From: Candidatus Hodarchaeaceae archaeon
GTDB taxonomy: Archaea; Hadarchaeota; Hadarchaeia; Hadarchaeales; Hadarchaeaceae
NCBI GenBank assembly: GCA_030018135.1
Contig: JASEGJ010000001.1
Location: forward strand, 62,001-126,000
DNA: 64,000 bases
Reading direction: 5' to 3'
Shown here piece after piece: positions 46,874-55,263 of this stretch; the stretch's first letter is position 1, and each line of letters starts with the position of its first letter. A model generated the notes under the pieces. That model saw only the letters and a list, made by a program, of their open reading frames with translations, was not told where the DNA came from and did no database searches. The translations under genes were made by a program, and so were the position numbers.

Positions 46874-47476
46874 ATGGGGAGGCTTAGGCACATAGCGATC
46901 GAACTCAGGGATCACGCGCCTTTTACGGCGTTCGGGGCTTCGTCGGGCGCAGCCATAGCGGGCGCGATGTACTTACCTCGCGCGGAGACCATGATCGACC
47001 TGTCCTGGAAAGCATTTCACATCTTCCACCCACTCCACTTGCTGTTGAGCGCGATTGTGACGGCGGCGATGTTTAGGCGTCACGGGGGCGGGATCTTAAG
47101 CGCCGTGAGCATTGGTGCTGCCGGCTCCGTGGGGATATGTATGATGAGCGATGTGGTCATTCCGTACCTGGGGGGCTCGTTGTTGGGCGTGGAGATGACG
47201 CTGCACATCGACCTATTGGAGCACCCGCAATTCGTCGTCGTCCCAATCTTGGCAGGTGCGGCAATCGGCGCAGCTACGAGGCTCTGGACCAGGTGTCCTC
47301 ATGCTGCGCACGTGATGATAAGCACCCTGGCATCGCTCTTCTATCTCACCGCCTTTGGGGTGGCGGATTGGATCCCCAAGCTCCCATTTGTGTTTGTGTT
47401 GCTGTTCGTGGCGGTTTGGTTGCCGTGTTGCACGAGCGACATAGTCTTCCCCCTTTCATTCGCGAAGAGGTTTTGA
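46874..47476 (+). CDS. Conserved multi-helix membrane protein
   Basis: 200 residues with about five hydrophobic helices. Histidine-rich loops (AFHIFHPLHLLLSA, LHIDLLEHPQF) and a cytoplasmic or membrane CCTSDIVFPL near the end could bind metal. A TATA-like CCTATAAAC lies 40 nt upstream. Family and function not recognised. Its end overlaps a glycosyltransferase remnant in another frame. Confidence 0.65.
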   Translation: MGRLRHIAIELRDHAPFTAFGASSGAAIAGAMYLPRAETMIDLSWKAFHIFHPLHLLLSAIVTAAMFRRHGGGILSAVSIGAAGSVGICMMSDVVIPYLGGSLLGVEMTLHIDLLEHPQFVVVPILAGAAIGAATRLWTRCPHAAHVMISTLASLFYLTAFGVADWIPKLPFVFVLLFVAVWLPCCTSDIVFPLSFAKRF

Positions 47477-47721
47477 GGGCGCTGCTGAAGGAGGGCCTGC
47501 CAGATGGATGGGGGATAGATGTATCCATCCTCATCGAGACCAAGATGCTGGGCTTCGCGATCAAGGAGATTTTCCTGGGGTCGAAGCAGCACCGCTCCTA
47601 CCTTGATTACGAGAAGGATGTGGGCGAGCTCGGGCGGATGAGCGAACAGGTGGCGGTCGCTATACTGCAGAAGGCGAAGAAGTACGATAGGATCGATAAC
47701 ATGGATGAGATACTCACGTAG
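47449..47721 (+). pseudogene. C-terminal remnant of a glycosyltransferase (GpgS-like)
   Basis: About 90 codons in the frame +2 relative to the membrane protein: REEVLRALLKEGLPDGWGID, then SILIETKMLGFAIKEIFLG and GELGRMSEQVAVAILQ. This matches the end of GT2-family glucosyl-3-phosphoglycerate synthase-like enzymes; the nucleotide-sugar domain is absent. Probably left after a deletion that joined it to the membrane protein gene. Confidence 0.6.
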
Positions 47722-47846
47722 CTTCGGAACTCCATGGCCGGGGTGTTCCCGTGCCACGACTTCGATCCCCAACAGGATGACCGTTACCGTTTCTGAACCG
47801 TGGGCGATGGAGCCCCGGGTGGGCTTTGAACCCACGACCTACTGAT

Positions 47847-47861
47847 CGCTTGCCGCCTGGT
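47847..47861 (-). other. tRNA-Thr intron 2 (15 nt, 37/38 site)
   Basis: Central helix CTTG/CAAG, bulges TAA and CGA, closed by an 8-nt loop CCAGGCGG. Same minimal design as tRNA-Tyr intron B. Confidence 0.86.
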
Positions 47862-47868
47862 TACAAGT

Positions 47869-47884
47869 TTCGACAGCTCACCTT
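47869..47884 (-). other. tRNA-Thr intron 1 (16 nt, after base 30)
   Basis: Central helix CGAC/GTCG, perfect; bulges TGA and AAA, each cut after the second base; short AG/CT inner pairing; outer GAG/CTT. Position inside the anticodon stem (30/31) is unusual. Confidence 0.82.
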
Positions 47885-48095
47885 CAGTCGCTCTACCAGG
47901 CTGAGCTACCGGGGCCCAAATAATAACTAAATTTTCAAGTTAATTTTCGTTTCCCTCATGCCCTCAAACTGGCGATGCCTCATGCTCACAAATCTACCGT
48001 CCCCCTGGCTCTCAACTTGCCAACAATGAAATTTTTGCACGATCGGCGTGCTATACCGAGCAGCAATAATTGGCGCCAATCGACAAAAGACGGGG

Positions 48096-48821
48096 CTACT
48101 GCCTCTCCCTTCGCAACCCATACCACCCGAACGACGTCCCAGATGCTGTGAGCACGCCCTCGGCGATGTCGAGCATCGCCGCACGTTGGTCCTTCGCTTG
48201 AACTACGCCGGAGGCTATTATCACGCCCTCGGCGCCGAGCTGGAGCGCCACGCTGACATCCTCGCCTACTGAAATGCCCGCGCCGCAGAGCACCCGCACA
48301 TCTGGGTTGACCTTGTGTACCTCCTCAACCGTGTTGCGCACGACATCCGGCTTAACCTTGGAGACGGAGATGCCGCTGCCTATGAGCTCCGGTGGCTCCA
48401 CGGCTATCATGTCCGGCCCTAGGGCGGCAACCGACTTGCTTATGCTGACGTTGTCCGCACAGACGATGCTCACCATGCCGAGTTCTTTCACGCGCTTGAT
48501 GATCTGCTCTATGTCAAACAACCTTAGGCGGTGCTCGGAGTGGTTGACAAGCGCGCCTATCGCGCCCGCCTCCTTCGCCGCCTCAGGCAAAATCCAACCC
48601 GTGTGGCCGCCCGGTGAAATCGGATCGACGTGCTGCGCTAGCACCGGGATATCGACAACGCTCGCGACGCGATGGATATCAGCATGCTGCGGCGCGATTG
48701 CAACGCTTATGCCCTTTTCACTCGCAACCTCGACGATGAGCCTCGCGAGCTCCACCGCCCTCTCGCCAGTTGCGCTAGCATATGTTTTGAAATTCACTAT
48801 CACGAGCGGTGTCTCGAGCAT
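48096..48821 (-). CDS. tpiA: Triosephosphate isomerase
   Basis: 241 residues, the short archaeal form. VNFKTYASATGERAVELA holds the substrate Asn-Lys, QHVDPISPGGHTG the catalytic His region, GALVNHSEHRL the active-site His, VAVEPPELIG-like IAVEPPELIGSG the catalytic Glu. ATG follows GGTGGAGC. Interconverts the two triose phosphates of glycolysis. Divergent from the MFS gene. Confidence 0.95.
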   Translation of the reverse strand: MLETPLVIVNFKTYASATGERAVELARLIVEVASEKGISVAIAPQHADIHRVASVVDIPVLAQHVDPISPGGHTGWILPEAAKEAGAIGALVNHSEHRLRLFDIEQIIKRVKELGMVSIVCADNVSISKSVAALGPDMIAVEPPELIGSGISVSKVKPDVVRNTVEEVHKVNPDVRVLCGAGISVGEDVSVALQLGAEGVIIASGVVQAKDQRAAMLDIAEGVLTASGTSFGWYGLRRERQ

Positions 48822-48850
48822 GCTCCACCGAACGAACTTTGCCCTGCGGG

Positions 48851-48860
48851 CTTTAAAAAC
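48851..48860. promoter_or_regulatory. Shared TATA box, tpiA / MFS transporter
   Basis: CTTTAAAAAC on the plus strand is also GTTTTTAAAG on the minus strand. Plus-strand initiation would fall at about 48882, the ATG of the MFS gene (leaderless); minus-strand initiation near 48830 gives tpiA a short leader with its ribosome binding site. Confidence 0.6.
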
Positions 48861-48881
48861 CTCCCCACCAAACCTCCGAAT

Positions 48882-49979
48882 ATGCGCCGCCTGCTAGCTA
48901 GCATGTTCATCACCTCATTCGCCATGGGCATCGTCGGGCTAGTCCTCGTACTCTACGCAAAGGACCATCTAAACGCGAGCTATACCGAGATTGGGCTGCT
49001 CGGGCCAGCGTATGCTACACTCCATGTCCCGCTCTCCGTGCCAGCTGGGCGCCTAGCCGACCGCCACGGCAGGGGGCCGCTTCTCACCCTCGGCCTCCTG
49101 TCGACTGCGTGCACTTTTCTGCTATATTCCCGTGCGAACACCGTGGCTTGGTTGCTTGTGGTGCGCCTGCTGCATGGCGCGGCGGAGGCACCGATCTGGG
49201 TGAATGCTCAAAGCGCGGTGGTCGAGTTTTCGACTCCCATCAACCGCGGGCGGGCGATGGGTGCATATGGTGTATCTTGGGCGACGGGCTTTACGTTGGG
49301 GCCGTTCATCGGCGGTCTGCTGTCCGGAGCCATGCGTCCGATGTGGTCGTTCCTCATCGGCGCCGCCCTAACCCTCCTCGCAGCCGCGGTGACAGCAGGC
49401 GCCCACTTCCATAAGCCGAAGGTAACCCCTGAGAAAATGGCGCTGCGCGGCCTGCTGCCAGCCTGCTTGATAGGCATGCTCTATTTTGGCATAGTCGCCA
49501 TCGTCTTCACCCTCTTTCCGGCCTACGCCAGACAACTCGACATCTCCGAGCCGCGGATAGGGCTGTTATTGGCGCTATTCGGAGGGATCCGCATCGTGTT
49601 TTTGGTGCCCATGGGCGGGCTCTCAGATAGGTTTGGGAGCCGCCCAATCATCCTGCTGGGGATGCTCGGGCTGGCTGCCTCGCTGGCCAGCATAGCCGCA
49701 ACGACGGAATATCTGATGTTCGTCGTCGCGGTCCTATTCCTCGGGATATCGGAGGGTGCGACCTACCCAGCGGTGATGAGCATGGTGTCAAAGGTAGGGG
49801 GGAATGAAAATCGCGGCTACGTGCTCGGTGTATTCAATGCTGTCGCCACGGTTGGCTGGGGCCTGCTACCCGGCGTCGGCGGGCTCACCGCGGACGTTCT
49901 CGGTCCGACGGCACCCTACCTGATGTGTGCACTCATAGCGCTGTCCATGTTTGCCTTCGTGTGGAGGTCCTCGCTGTGA
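48882..49979 (+). CDS. Major facilitator superfamily transporter
   Basis: 365 residues, about 11-12 helices. Motif A-like GRLADRHGRGPLLTLG after helix 2 and GGLSDRFGSRPIILLG in the second half mark the two MFS repeats. The frame is open to 48672, but the TATA box at 48851 and the sequence MRRLLASMFITSFAMG fix the start at 48882. Drug- or sugar-type; substrate unknown. Confidence 0.9.
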   Translation: MRRLLASMFITSFAMGIVGLVLVLYAKDHLNASYTEIGLLGPAYATLHVPLSVPAGRLADRHGRGPLLTLGLLSTACTFLLYSRANTVAWLLVVRLLHGAAEAPIWVNAQSAVVEFSTPINRGRAMGAYGVSWATGFTLGPFIGGLLSGAMRPMWSFLIGAALTLLAAAVTAGAHFHKPKVTPEKMALRGLLPACLIGMLYFGIVAIVFTLFPAYARQLDISEPRIGLLLALFGGIRIVFLVPMGGLSDRFGSRPIILLGMLGLAASLASIAATTEYLMFVVAVLFLGISEGATYPAVMSMVSKVGGNENRGYVLGVFNAVATVGWGLLPGVGGLTADVLGPTAPYLMCALIALSMFAFVWRSSL

Positions 49980-50084
49980 AAGCGTGGGTTGGCGATCACC
50001 GCTTAGATCCGATCCCAGTGTGCTTCGATTTGCCCTAGCTCAGAAAATGGATATGCGTGCCATCAAAAGCTCATGAGTCCAATG

Positions 50085-50203
50085 TGCCGGGGGCGGGACT
50101 CGAACCCGCGATCTCAGGATTTCTCACATCATGGTTGATCAGCACTCACAGCCAGTGGTTTGGGCTATGAGTCCTGCGCTTTAACCAGCTAAGCTACCCC
50201 GGC
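50085..50203 (-). tRNA. Elongator tRNA-Met (CAU) with one intron
   Basis: Exons 50203-50166 and 50120-50085 join to 74 nt: acceptor GCCGGGG/CCCCGGC, D arm GCTTAGCTGGTTAAAGC, stem CAGGA/TCCTG, loop CTCATAA, T arm GCGGG TTCGAGT CCCGC, A73. The G1-C72 pair and sequence fit the elongator rather than the initiator. CCA not encoded. An AT-rich AAATAAATAATC element lies just upstream. Confidence 0.92.
50121..50165 (-). other. 45-nt intron of tRNA-Met (37/38 site)
   Basis: Central helix CTCA/TGAG, bulges TAG and AAA, cut after the second base. The 34-nt interior has possible small hairpins (ATCA ACCA TGAT) but no stem next to the central helix. Longest intron in the window. Confidence 0.87.
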
Positions 50204-50443
50204 TGGTTGATTATTTATTTTTCGATTTTATTTTAACTTGTCGTAAAGGGTCCCACAAACGTTTGGCGCCGGGTCTATGAAATTCACGAGACCTGTTCAA
50301 AGCCCCATTGGGGAACCCGCACCTAAGCTCTTAAAAAAAGTAATAGACGGGTGAGATGTACCGACCGAGAGGACGGAGAGATCGTCGAAAGTATTTAAAA
50401 CCTTTTCTATTGCTGGGGGCTTCTCAAATTACTTCTGAAAAAT
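50204..50443. other. Gene-free gap between rpiA and tRNA-Met
   Basis: 240 nt without a supported gene. Apart from the AT-rich tRNA-Met promoter near 50213-50235 and a TATTTAAAAC-type element near 50391, nothing is recognised. No convincing small RNA motif. Confidence 0.5.
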
Positions 50444-51136
50444 CTATCTAAGCTTTGACGACCGCATGAATCTTAAGAAATCTTTTTTTGACCTCAGGAC
50501 AACGCAGCCGCCCTCGTAGCCCACGAATACTATGTCGGCAGAATTGACAAACAGGCCATTCTCCACGGCACCCGGCACGTGGTCGAGGGCTTCCTCGAGT
50601 TCAGCTGGATGGGGGATCGAGTCGAATTTAACATCGACGATATAATTCCCGTTGTCGGTTACGAACGGCATGCGCTCCCTAGTCATGCGCAGCACTGGCT
50701 TGCCATTGAGTTCGGCCAGCCTCCGCATGGTGTACTTTTGCACGAACGGCAATATCTCGACGGGCACCGGCCTGCGCTCGCCCAATCGCCTCACGAGCTT
50801 GGTGCGATCGACGATTATCGCGATCCTCTTCGACGCACTCATCAGTATTTTCTCCCGCGTATGGGCTCCTCCGCGCCCCTTTATCATGTTAAAGTTCGGA
50901 TCTATCTCGTCGGCGCCGTCGATCATCAGGTCGAGCTTGGGATACTCGTCCGACGTGCTCAAGCGCAATCCCCTGCCCGCCGCGAACTTTTGAATTGCGA
51001 ACGAGCTCGGCACGAAGGTGGCGTTAATCTCGCGCTCGGCTAGGATGCGGACGACATGAGCAACCGTCGTGCCAGAACCCAAGCCGACGACCATTCTTCC
51101 TCTAACAAGCTTCGCTGCAGCCTTCGCGGCCGCCAT
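50444..51136 (-). CDS. rpiA: Ribose-5-phosphate isomerase A
   Basis: About 230 residues. MVVGLGSGTTVAHVV, the DLMIDGADEIDP acid cluster and KGRGGAHTREKIL with the catalytic Glu/Lys are intact. ATG 51136 after GAGG is preferred by length; the frame is open to 51232, and a TATA-like TATTTAATAATG near 51215 lies inside that extension, arguing for a later start (ATG 51136 or GTG 51151). Supplies ribose-5-phosphate, which ties to the nucleoside and PRPP metabolism elsewhere in the window. Confidence 0.93.
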   Translation of the reverse strand: MAAAKAAAKLVRGRMVVGLGSGTTVAHVVRILAEREINATFVPSSFAIQKFAAGRGLRLSTSDEYPKLDLMIDGADEIDPNFNMIKGRGGAHTREKILMSASKRIAIIVDRTKLVRRLGERRPVPVEILPFVQKYTMRRLAELNGKPVLRMTRERMPFVTDNGNYIVDVKFDSIPHPAELEEALDHVPGAVENGLFVNSADIVFVGYEGGCVVLRSKKDFLRFMRSSKLR

Positions 51137-51252
51137 CTTCCATTCCTCGACCACCAAAGCAAGCCCAAGTGAAGCTTCTAACGCTGGGGGCTTAATAATT
51201 TCCTCTACGACATTATTAAATAGCGTTGACAATATTTGAAAATGGTGAGGCT

Positions 51253-51786
51253 GTGAAACGCGTCATACCAGTTAGGGCTGCGATGACCGAAAAAGTTCTC
51301 ACGGCTGGCCCTAGGACAACAGTTGCCAAGGCCGCTAAGCTCATGAGCGAGCGCGGCGTCGGTAGCATCATTATCACTCAAGGCAAGAAGCCGGTGGGCA
51401 TCCTAACGGAGCGAGACCTGCTCATGAAAGTCGTTTCCGTGGACCTACGACCCAGCAAGGTACTCGTCAGCAAGGTGATGTCGAGTCCGGTCTTAACTGT
51501 CGGTCCCGAGACGGAAGTTGCCGAGGCTGCCCGAGTCATGATCCGCAATAGGATCAGGCGCCTGCCCGTCGTTGACCGCGGGCGCCTCGTCGGAATCGTA
51601 ACAGCGAGCGATATCACTGCGATCTCGCCGGAACTTATAGAGGTGTTACCGGAGCGCCCGGAACTGCCACCCCGTGAGGAGATAGATGAGAGCGTCTGCG
51701 AGGTCTGCGGCGAGGTGACCGCCTCACTTCACGAAGTAAATGGCATGTGGGTTTGTGAAAATTGTCGCGACTTTTTGGGCGGGTAG
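51253..51786 (+). CDS. CBS-pair protein with C-terminal zinc ribbon
   Basis: 177 residues from GTG 51253 (preceded by GGTGAGG). Two CBS domains (RAAMTEKVLTAGP..., SKVMSSPVLTVGP...) form one Bateman module, followed by a zinc ribbon CEVCGE...CENC. CBS pairs bind adenosyl nucleotides such as AMP/ATP. Divergent from rpiA and first in a row of five CBS genes, separated from the next by 8 nt. Confidence 0.88.
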   Translation: MKRVIPVRAAMTEKVLTAGPRTTVAKAAKLMSERGVGSIIITQGKKPVGILTERDLLMKVVSVDLRPSKVLVSKVMSSPVLTVGPETEVAEAARVMIRNRIRRLPVVDRGRLVGIVTASDITAISPELIEVLPERPELPPREEIDESVCEVCGEVTASLHEVNGMWVCENCRDFLGG

Positions 51787-51794
51787 ATGATGTC

Positions 51795-52610
51795 ATGGCC
51801 TGCCGCGATATGCTCATGCGAACTCGCGTTAGCGAAGTGATGCAACCCTGCTCGTGCTTCGTCAGTTCGCGCGACTTGGTGACCAAGGCCCGCTCACTTA
51901 TGCGCACCAGCGGCCTTCGAACGTTGCCCGTCGTCGACGATGGCAAGCTGACAGGCATCATAACCGCGCGGCAAATGCTTCGCGTTACCTCAACCCGCTC
52001 AAACATCCCGGTGGCGGGTTTGATGTTCCCCCCTAGGCTTGTGGCTACGCCAGACGACACCATCGGGAAGCTCGTCAAGGATATGATCGAACTCGAGATT
52101 TCGGCCGTGCCCGTCGTCAAAAGCGTTAGCGACCGAACGATATCCGGCATCGTTGGGCTCGATGACATACTAAGACATATCTCCAAGTCTTCAAAGCCAA
52201 AACTAACGGTGGAGAGAATAATGAAAAGGAAGGTCGCCACATGCACCCCCACGGATGAAATCTCGCGGGTATGGGACATTATGGAGGAAGCCCACTTCTC
52301 CGGCCTGCCTGTCGTGCGTTACGACAAGCGCAAGCGTGCGCTAGAGGTCATAGGCATGATAACCCGCTCGGACATCATTCGCTCGGGAGCGACGAGGCTG
52401 GCCGAGGAGTCCGACAAGGGGCGCTTCCGGAGCCCGCCTCGCGTAAAGAGCCTCATGCGAACCCCCGCTATAACGGCATCCCCTAACATGTCCCTCTCCG
52501 ATGCCGTTGAGCTGATGCTGAAGCGCAACATCGGTCGCTTGCCAGTTGTTGAGGACGGCAAGCTAGTTGGGATCGTCAGCCGCGGCGATGTGATAAAAGC
52601 CTGCCTGTAG
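51795..52610 (+). CDS. Four-CBS-domain protein (1)
   Basis: 271 residues consisting almost only of four CBS domains: SEVMQPCSCFVSS, AGLMFPPRLVATP, ERIMKRKVATCTP and KSLMRTPAITASP each begin a repeat ending in a GI(I/V)xxxD-type strand. Two Bateman modules. No catalytic or membrane domain. The start is taken at the ATG after the previous gene's stop. Confidence 0.86.
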   Translation: MACRDMLMRTRVSEVMQPCSCFVSSRDLVTKARSLMRTSGLRTLPVVDDGKLTGIITARQMLRVTSTRSNIPVAGLMFPPRLVATPDDTIGKLVKDMIELEISAVPVVKSVSDRTISGIVGLDDILRHISKSSKPKLTVERIMKRKVATCTPTDEISRVWDIMEEAHFSGLPVVRYDKRKRALEVIGMITRSDIIRSGATRLAEESDKGRFRSPPRVKSLMRTPAITASPNMSLSDAVELMLKRNIGRLPVVEDGKLVGIVSRGDVIKACL

Positions 52611-52618
52611 GCGAGCGA

Positions 52619-53524
52619 ATGCGAAGGTTACCCCACGTTGGCTATAAGTCGCGCGACCGGGGCCCGCTGGAGTTCAAATCTAGGCTGAGGAGGGAGGAGG
52701 GCAACATCATGCCGATCGCGCGGCGGAATGTTTTAACCATTCCTCCAACCGTGCGGATAAAAGATGCGGCGGAGTTGATGGTCAAAAATAAGGTCCGAAG
52801 GCTCCCCATAACGGACCCCGGTACGAAACGACTGATCGGCATCGTTACAACGCGCGATATAATAGATTTCCTCGGCGGGGGCGAGCGATCTAAAATCATC
52901 CAAAATAAGTTCAAGGGCAATTTCCTCGCTGCGGTGAACGACCCCATTCGCACGATAATGTCGGAGAAAGTTGTTCATGGAACATTTGACATGTCGATCA
53001 AGGATGTTGCAAAGCTTTTGTTGAGAACGGGCGTTGGGGGCGCGCCCATCCTCGACGAACGGGCGCACGTCGTTGGCATGGTATCGGAGCGAGATTTTGT
53101 CCCATACGTACCGATTGCCGCAGGGATTCTAGTGGGCTATCACATGACTCGAAAAGTTGTGACCGCCGAGCCCGAGCTGCAGATCAAAGAAGCCGCTCGG
53201 CGGATGGTTTCCAGGGGCGTACGCCGCCTGCCGGTCGTCTGCGACCGGGAGCTCGTTGGGATCGTCACGAGCGTCGATATCCTCCGGTACTTTGGTACGA
53301 GCGAGATGTTTGAGCACATGGCCCATGGAAGGGTGGACGAGGCAATGTCGGTTGGGGTCGATAGGATAATGACGAGCAAGGTACTCACGGTAACGCCGCA
53401 AACTGACATAGGCGAGGCGGCTGCGCTGATGGTCGAGCGCGGCTGCGGCGGCTTACCTGTTGTAGAAAGGGATGAACTCGTGGGCATAATGACCGAGCGC
53501 AACGTGCTGGAGTTGTTAATTTGA
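52619..53524 (+). CDS. Four-CBS-domain protein (2)
   Basis: 301 residues. A short basic N-terminus (RLPHVGYKSRDRG) is followed by four CBS domains, starting at about residues 31, 103, 176 and 241 (RTIMSEKVVHG, HMTRKVVTAEP, DRIMTSKVLTVTP). Stop overlaps the TTG start of the next gene (TTGA). Confidence 0.86.
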   Translation: MRRLPHVGYKSRDRGPLEFKSRLRREEGNIMPIARRNVLTIPPTVRIKDAAELMVKNKVRRLPITDPGTKRLIGIVTTRDIIDFLGGGERSKIIQNKFKGNFLAAVNDPIRTIMSEKVVHGTFDMSIKDVAKLLLRTGVGGAPILDERAHVVGMVSERDFVPYVPIAAGILVGYHMTRKVVTAEPELQIKEAARRMVSRGVRRLPVVCDRELVGIVTSVDILRYFGTSEMFEHMAHGRVDEAMSVGVDRIMTSKVLTVTPQTDIGEAAALMVERGCGGLPVVERDELVGIMTERNVLELLI

Positions 53525-54387
53525 AGGTTGTCGACGTTATGAGCTCGCCCGTGGTTGCGATAGGGTCTACGGGGCCAATAGCACATGCAAAGAACCTGAT
53601 GTTGCGCCACGACATAAAACGTCTTGTTGTGGTCGAGCGAGGGGGCCCGGTCGGAATAGTTTCAATGAGCGATCTCGCGGAGCGCCTTGACAGCGGAACC
53701 TCAGCTTGGCGACGACGCCCCATCGATCGCATTCCGATCGCGCGGGTGATGAGCAAAAACTTGATTACGGTGTCACCAGGCACCGATTTGAGCGAGGCCG
53801 CCAGGTTGCTGCTGAAGCACGGCATTAGTAGCTTGGTAATAACCGAGGGCAAAAAACTTATCGGTATCCTGACAAAGACGGATTTGGCGCGCTTCTTCGC
53901 TAAAAATTTGAGAGGTCGAGCGATGGTTCGAGAGCTGATGAGCACAAGTGTAATAACCGTGAACCGTCGACACTCGCTCGCTCACGTCGTCGAACTCATG
54001 GAAAGAAATAACGTGGGTCGTGTGGTGGTCGTGGATGGCGCTAAGCCGATAGGCACAGTGACTGCAAGCGATGTAGCATTCGCGCAGCTCGAAAGACCAG
54101 TCGAGGGCATAGCTCGACGCGAACTCAAATTCACGAGAAAACCTGCGCGAGCCGATAGGCCAAAATATAGATACGTGAAGTATGTCGCCCTGCTTACCGC
54201 TGAGGATATGATGAGGTCTGAGCTGCTCACCGTCGAAGCGGGCGAAGATGCCGCAATGGCGGCTGAGCGAATGCTCAAGTATGGGAAAAGCGGTCTGCCG
54301 GTCGTCGAGCGTGGCGAGTTGGTGGGCATCCTGACGAAGACCGACTTCACTAAAGGAATCGCGAGGCTTGGACGAAATGCGCGTTAG
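53521..54387 (+). CDS. Four-CBS-domain protein (3), TTG start
   Basis: 288 residues. CBS repeats at VDVMSSPVVAIGS, ARVMSKNLITVSP, RELMSTSVITVN and EDMMRSELLTVEA. Between repeats 3 and 4 is a basic linker (RRELKFTRKPARADRPKYR, about residues 198-216) that could contact nucleic acid or another protein. Overlaps both neighbours, implying coupled translation. Confidence 0.86.
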   Translation: MKVVDVMSSPVVAIGSTGPIAHAKNLMLRHDIKRLVVVERGGPVGIVSMSDLAERLDSGTSAWRRRPIDRIPIARVMSKNLITVSPGTDLSEAARLLLKHGISSLVITEGKKLIGILTKTDLARFFAKNLRGRAMVRELMSTSVITVNRRHSLAHVVELMERNNVGRVVVVDGAKPIGTVTASDVAFAQLERPVEGIARRELKFTRKPARADRPKYRYVKYVALLTAEDMMRSELLTVEAGEDAAMAAERMLKYGKSGLPVVERGELVGILTKTDFTKGIARLGRNAR

Positions 54388-55171
54388 TCAAATAATGACC
54401 CCAAATGTCATTACCATAGACAAGGATATATCGCTGGCCGAGGCGATAGGACAAATGCGACGCCACGAGATATCGCGCCTAGTGGTCACGGATGCTGGAA
54501 AGATCGATGGAATCGTCACGGAGCGGGATATTGCTCGAGAATTGGGCTCGACGCGCAGCTACCGTTTGCCCCCTGGTAGGATGCACGTTTCAAACGTCAT
54601 GACTGCCAATCCGGTGACGGTCGCACCCGACATCACGGCAAAGCGCGCCGCCGAACTCATGCTCGATAACGACATCAGTGGGTTGCCGGTAGTTGAGGAT
54701 GACAAACTGGCCGGCATCGTCACGAAAATGGATTTCGCAAAGGTATGCATGGGTTTTGATGATATTTTCGCGGGGCAGATTATGCAGTCCAGCCCGCGAA
54801 CCGCCACGCCAAGCGACCGCGTGATACATGCACGCAGGTTGCTGTTTGAAGAGGACCTAATTAGCCTGCCCGTGGTCGAGGCGGGCGAACTCGTGGGCAT
54901 CGTAACGGTGCGGGATATTGCGATGTGCCTCGCCGCGTTTCAGGAGGTGGTGCCGGACAGGCACAAGAGCGAGCGCATCCGCAATTTGTTGGTCGAGGAC
55001 ATCATGACCCAGCCGGCGACAACCACGCATACCGACGCAAAGCTTTCCGACATCGCACGCGTCATGTTCGAGCGACGCTTTTCCAGCTTGCCGGTGCTCA
55101 ACTTGGAGGACGAGCTCGTCGGTTTGGTCACGAGGACCGAGCTGACCGAGGTCGCGCGGGAGCGCCTTTGA
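54377..55171 (+). CDS. Four-CBS-domain protein (4)
   Basis: 264 residues from ATG 54377 (an in-frame TTG lies at 54368). Four CBS domains: SQIMTPNVITIDK, SNVMTANPVTVAP, GQIMQSSPRTATP, EDIMTQPATTTHT. Overlaps the previous gene by 11 nt. Last of the five CBS genes. Confidence 0.86.
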   Translation: MRVSQIMTPNVITIDKDISLAEAIGQMRRHEISRLVVTDAGKIDGIVTERDIARELGSTRSYRLPPGRMHVSNVMTANPVTVAPDITAKRAAELMLDNDISGLPVVEDDKLAGIVTKMDFAKVCMGFDDIFAGQIMQSSPRTATPSDRVIHARRLLFEEDLISLPVVEAGELVGIVTVRDIAMCLAAFQEVVPDRHKSERIRNLLVEDIMTQPATTTHTDAKLSDIARVMFERRFSSLPVLNLEDELVGLVTRTELTEVARERL

Positions 55172-55263
55172 TGTCTCGAGCGGGCTAGTTTTCGTACCGG
55201 TGACGAAGCTGAACGTTAAGATTAAGTCGACATGGTCGTTATGAGCCAAGCGCCGGAGGGGGC

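Larger units (their letters stand above)
47808..47915 (-). tRNA. tRNA-Thr (UGU) with two introns, CCA encoded
   Basis: Exons 47915-47885, 47868-47862 (seven bases) and 47846-47811, then CCA 47810-47808. Joined: acceptor GCCCCGG/CCGGGGC, D arm GCTCAGCCTGGTAGAGC, stem ACTGA/TCAGT, loop CTTGTAA (UGU), T arm GTGGG TTCAAAG CCCAC, T73 as in archaeal tRNA-Thr. Mature length 74 nt plus CCA. Confidence 0.9.

Noticed and set aside
47137-47450. Long frame covering the whole membrane protein gene in another frame
   Set aside because: Only the last part after about 47449 has protein-like sequence with a family resemblance; the earlier part is the shadow of the membrane protein gene.
47869-47885. tRNA-Thr intron placed at 31/32
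   Set aside because: That placement gives no central helix; shifting by one base gives a perfect CGAC/GTCG helix and the same mature sequence.
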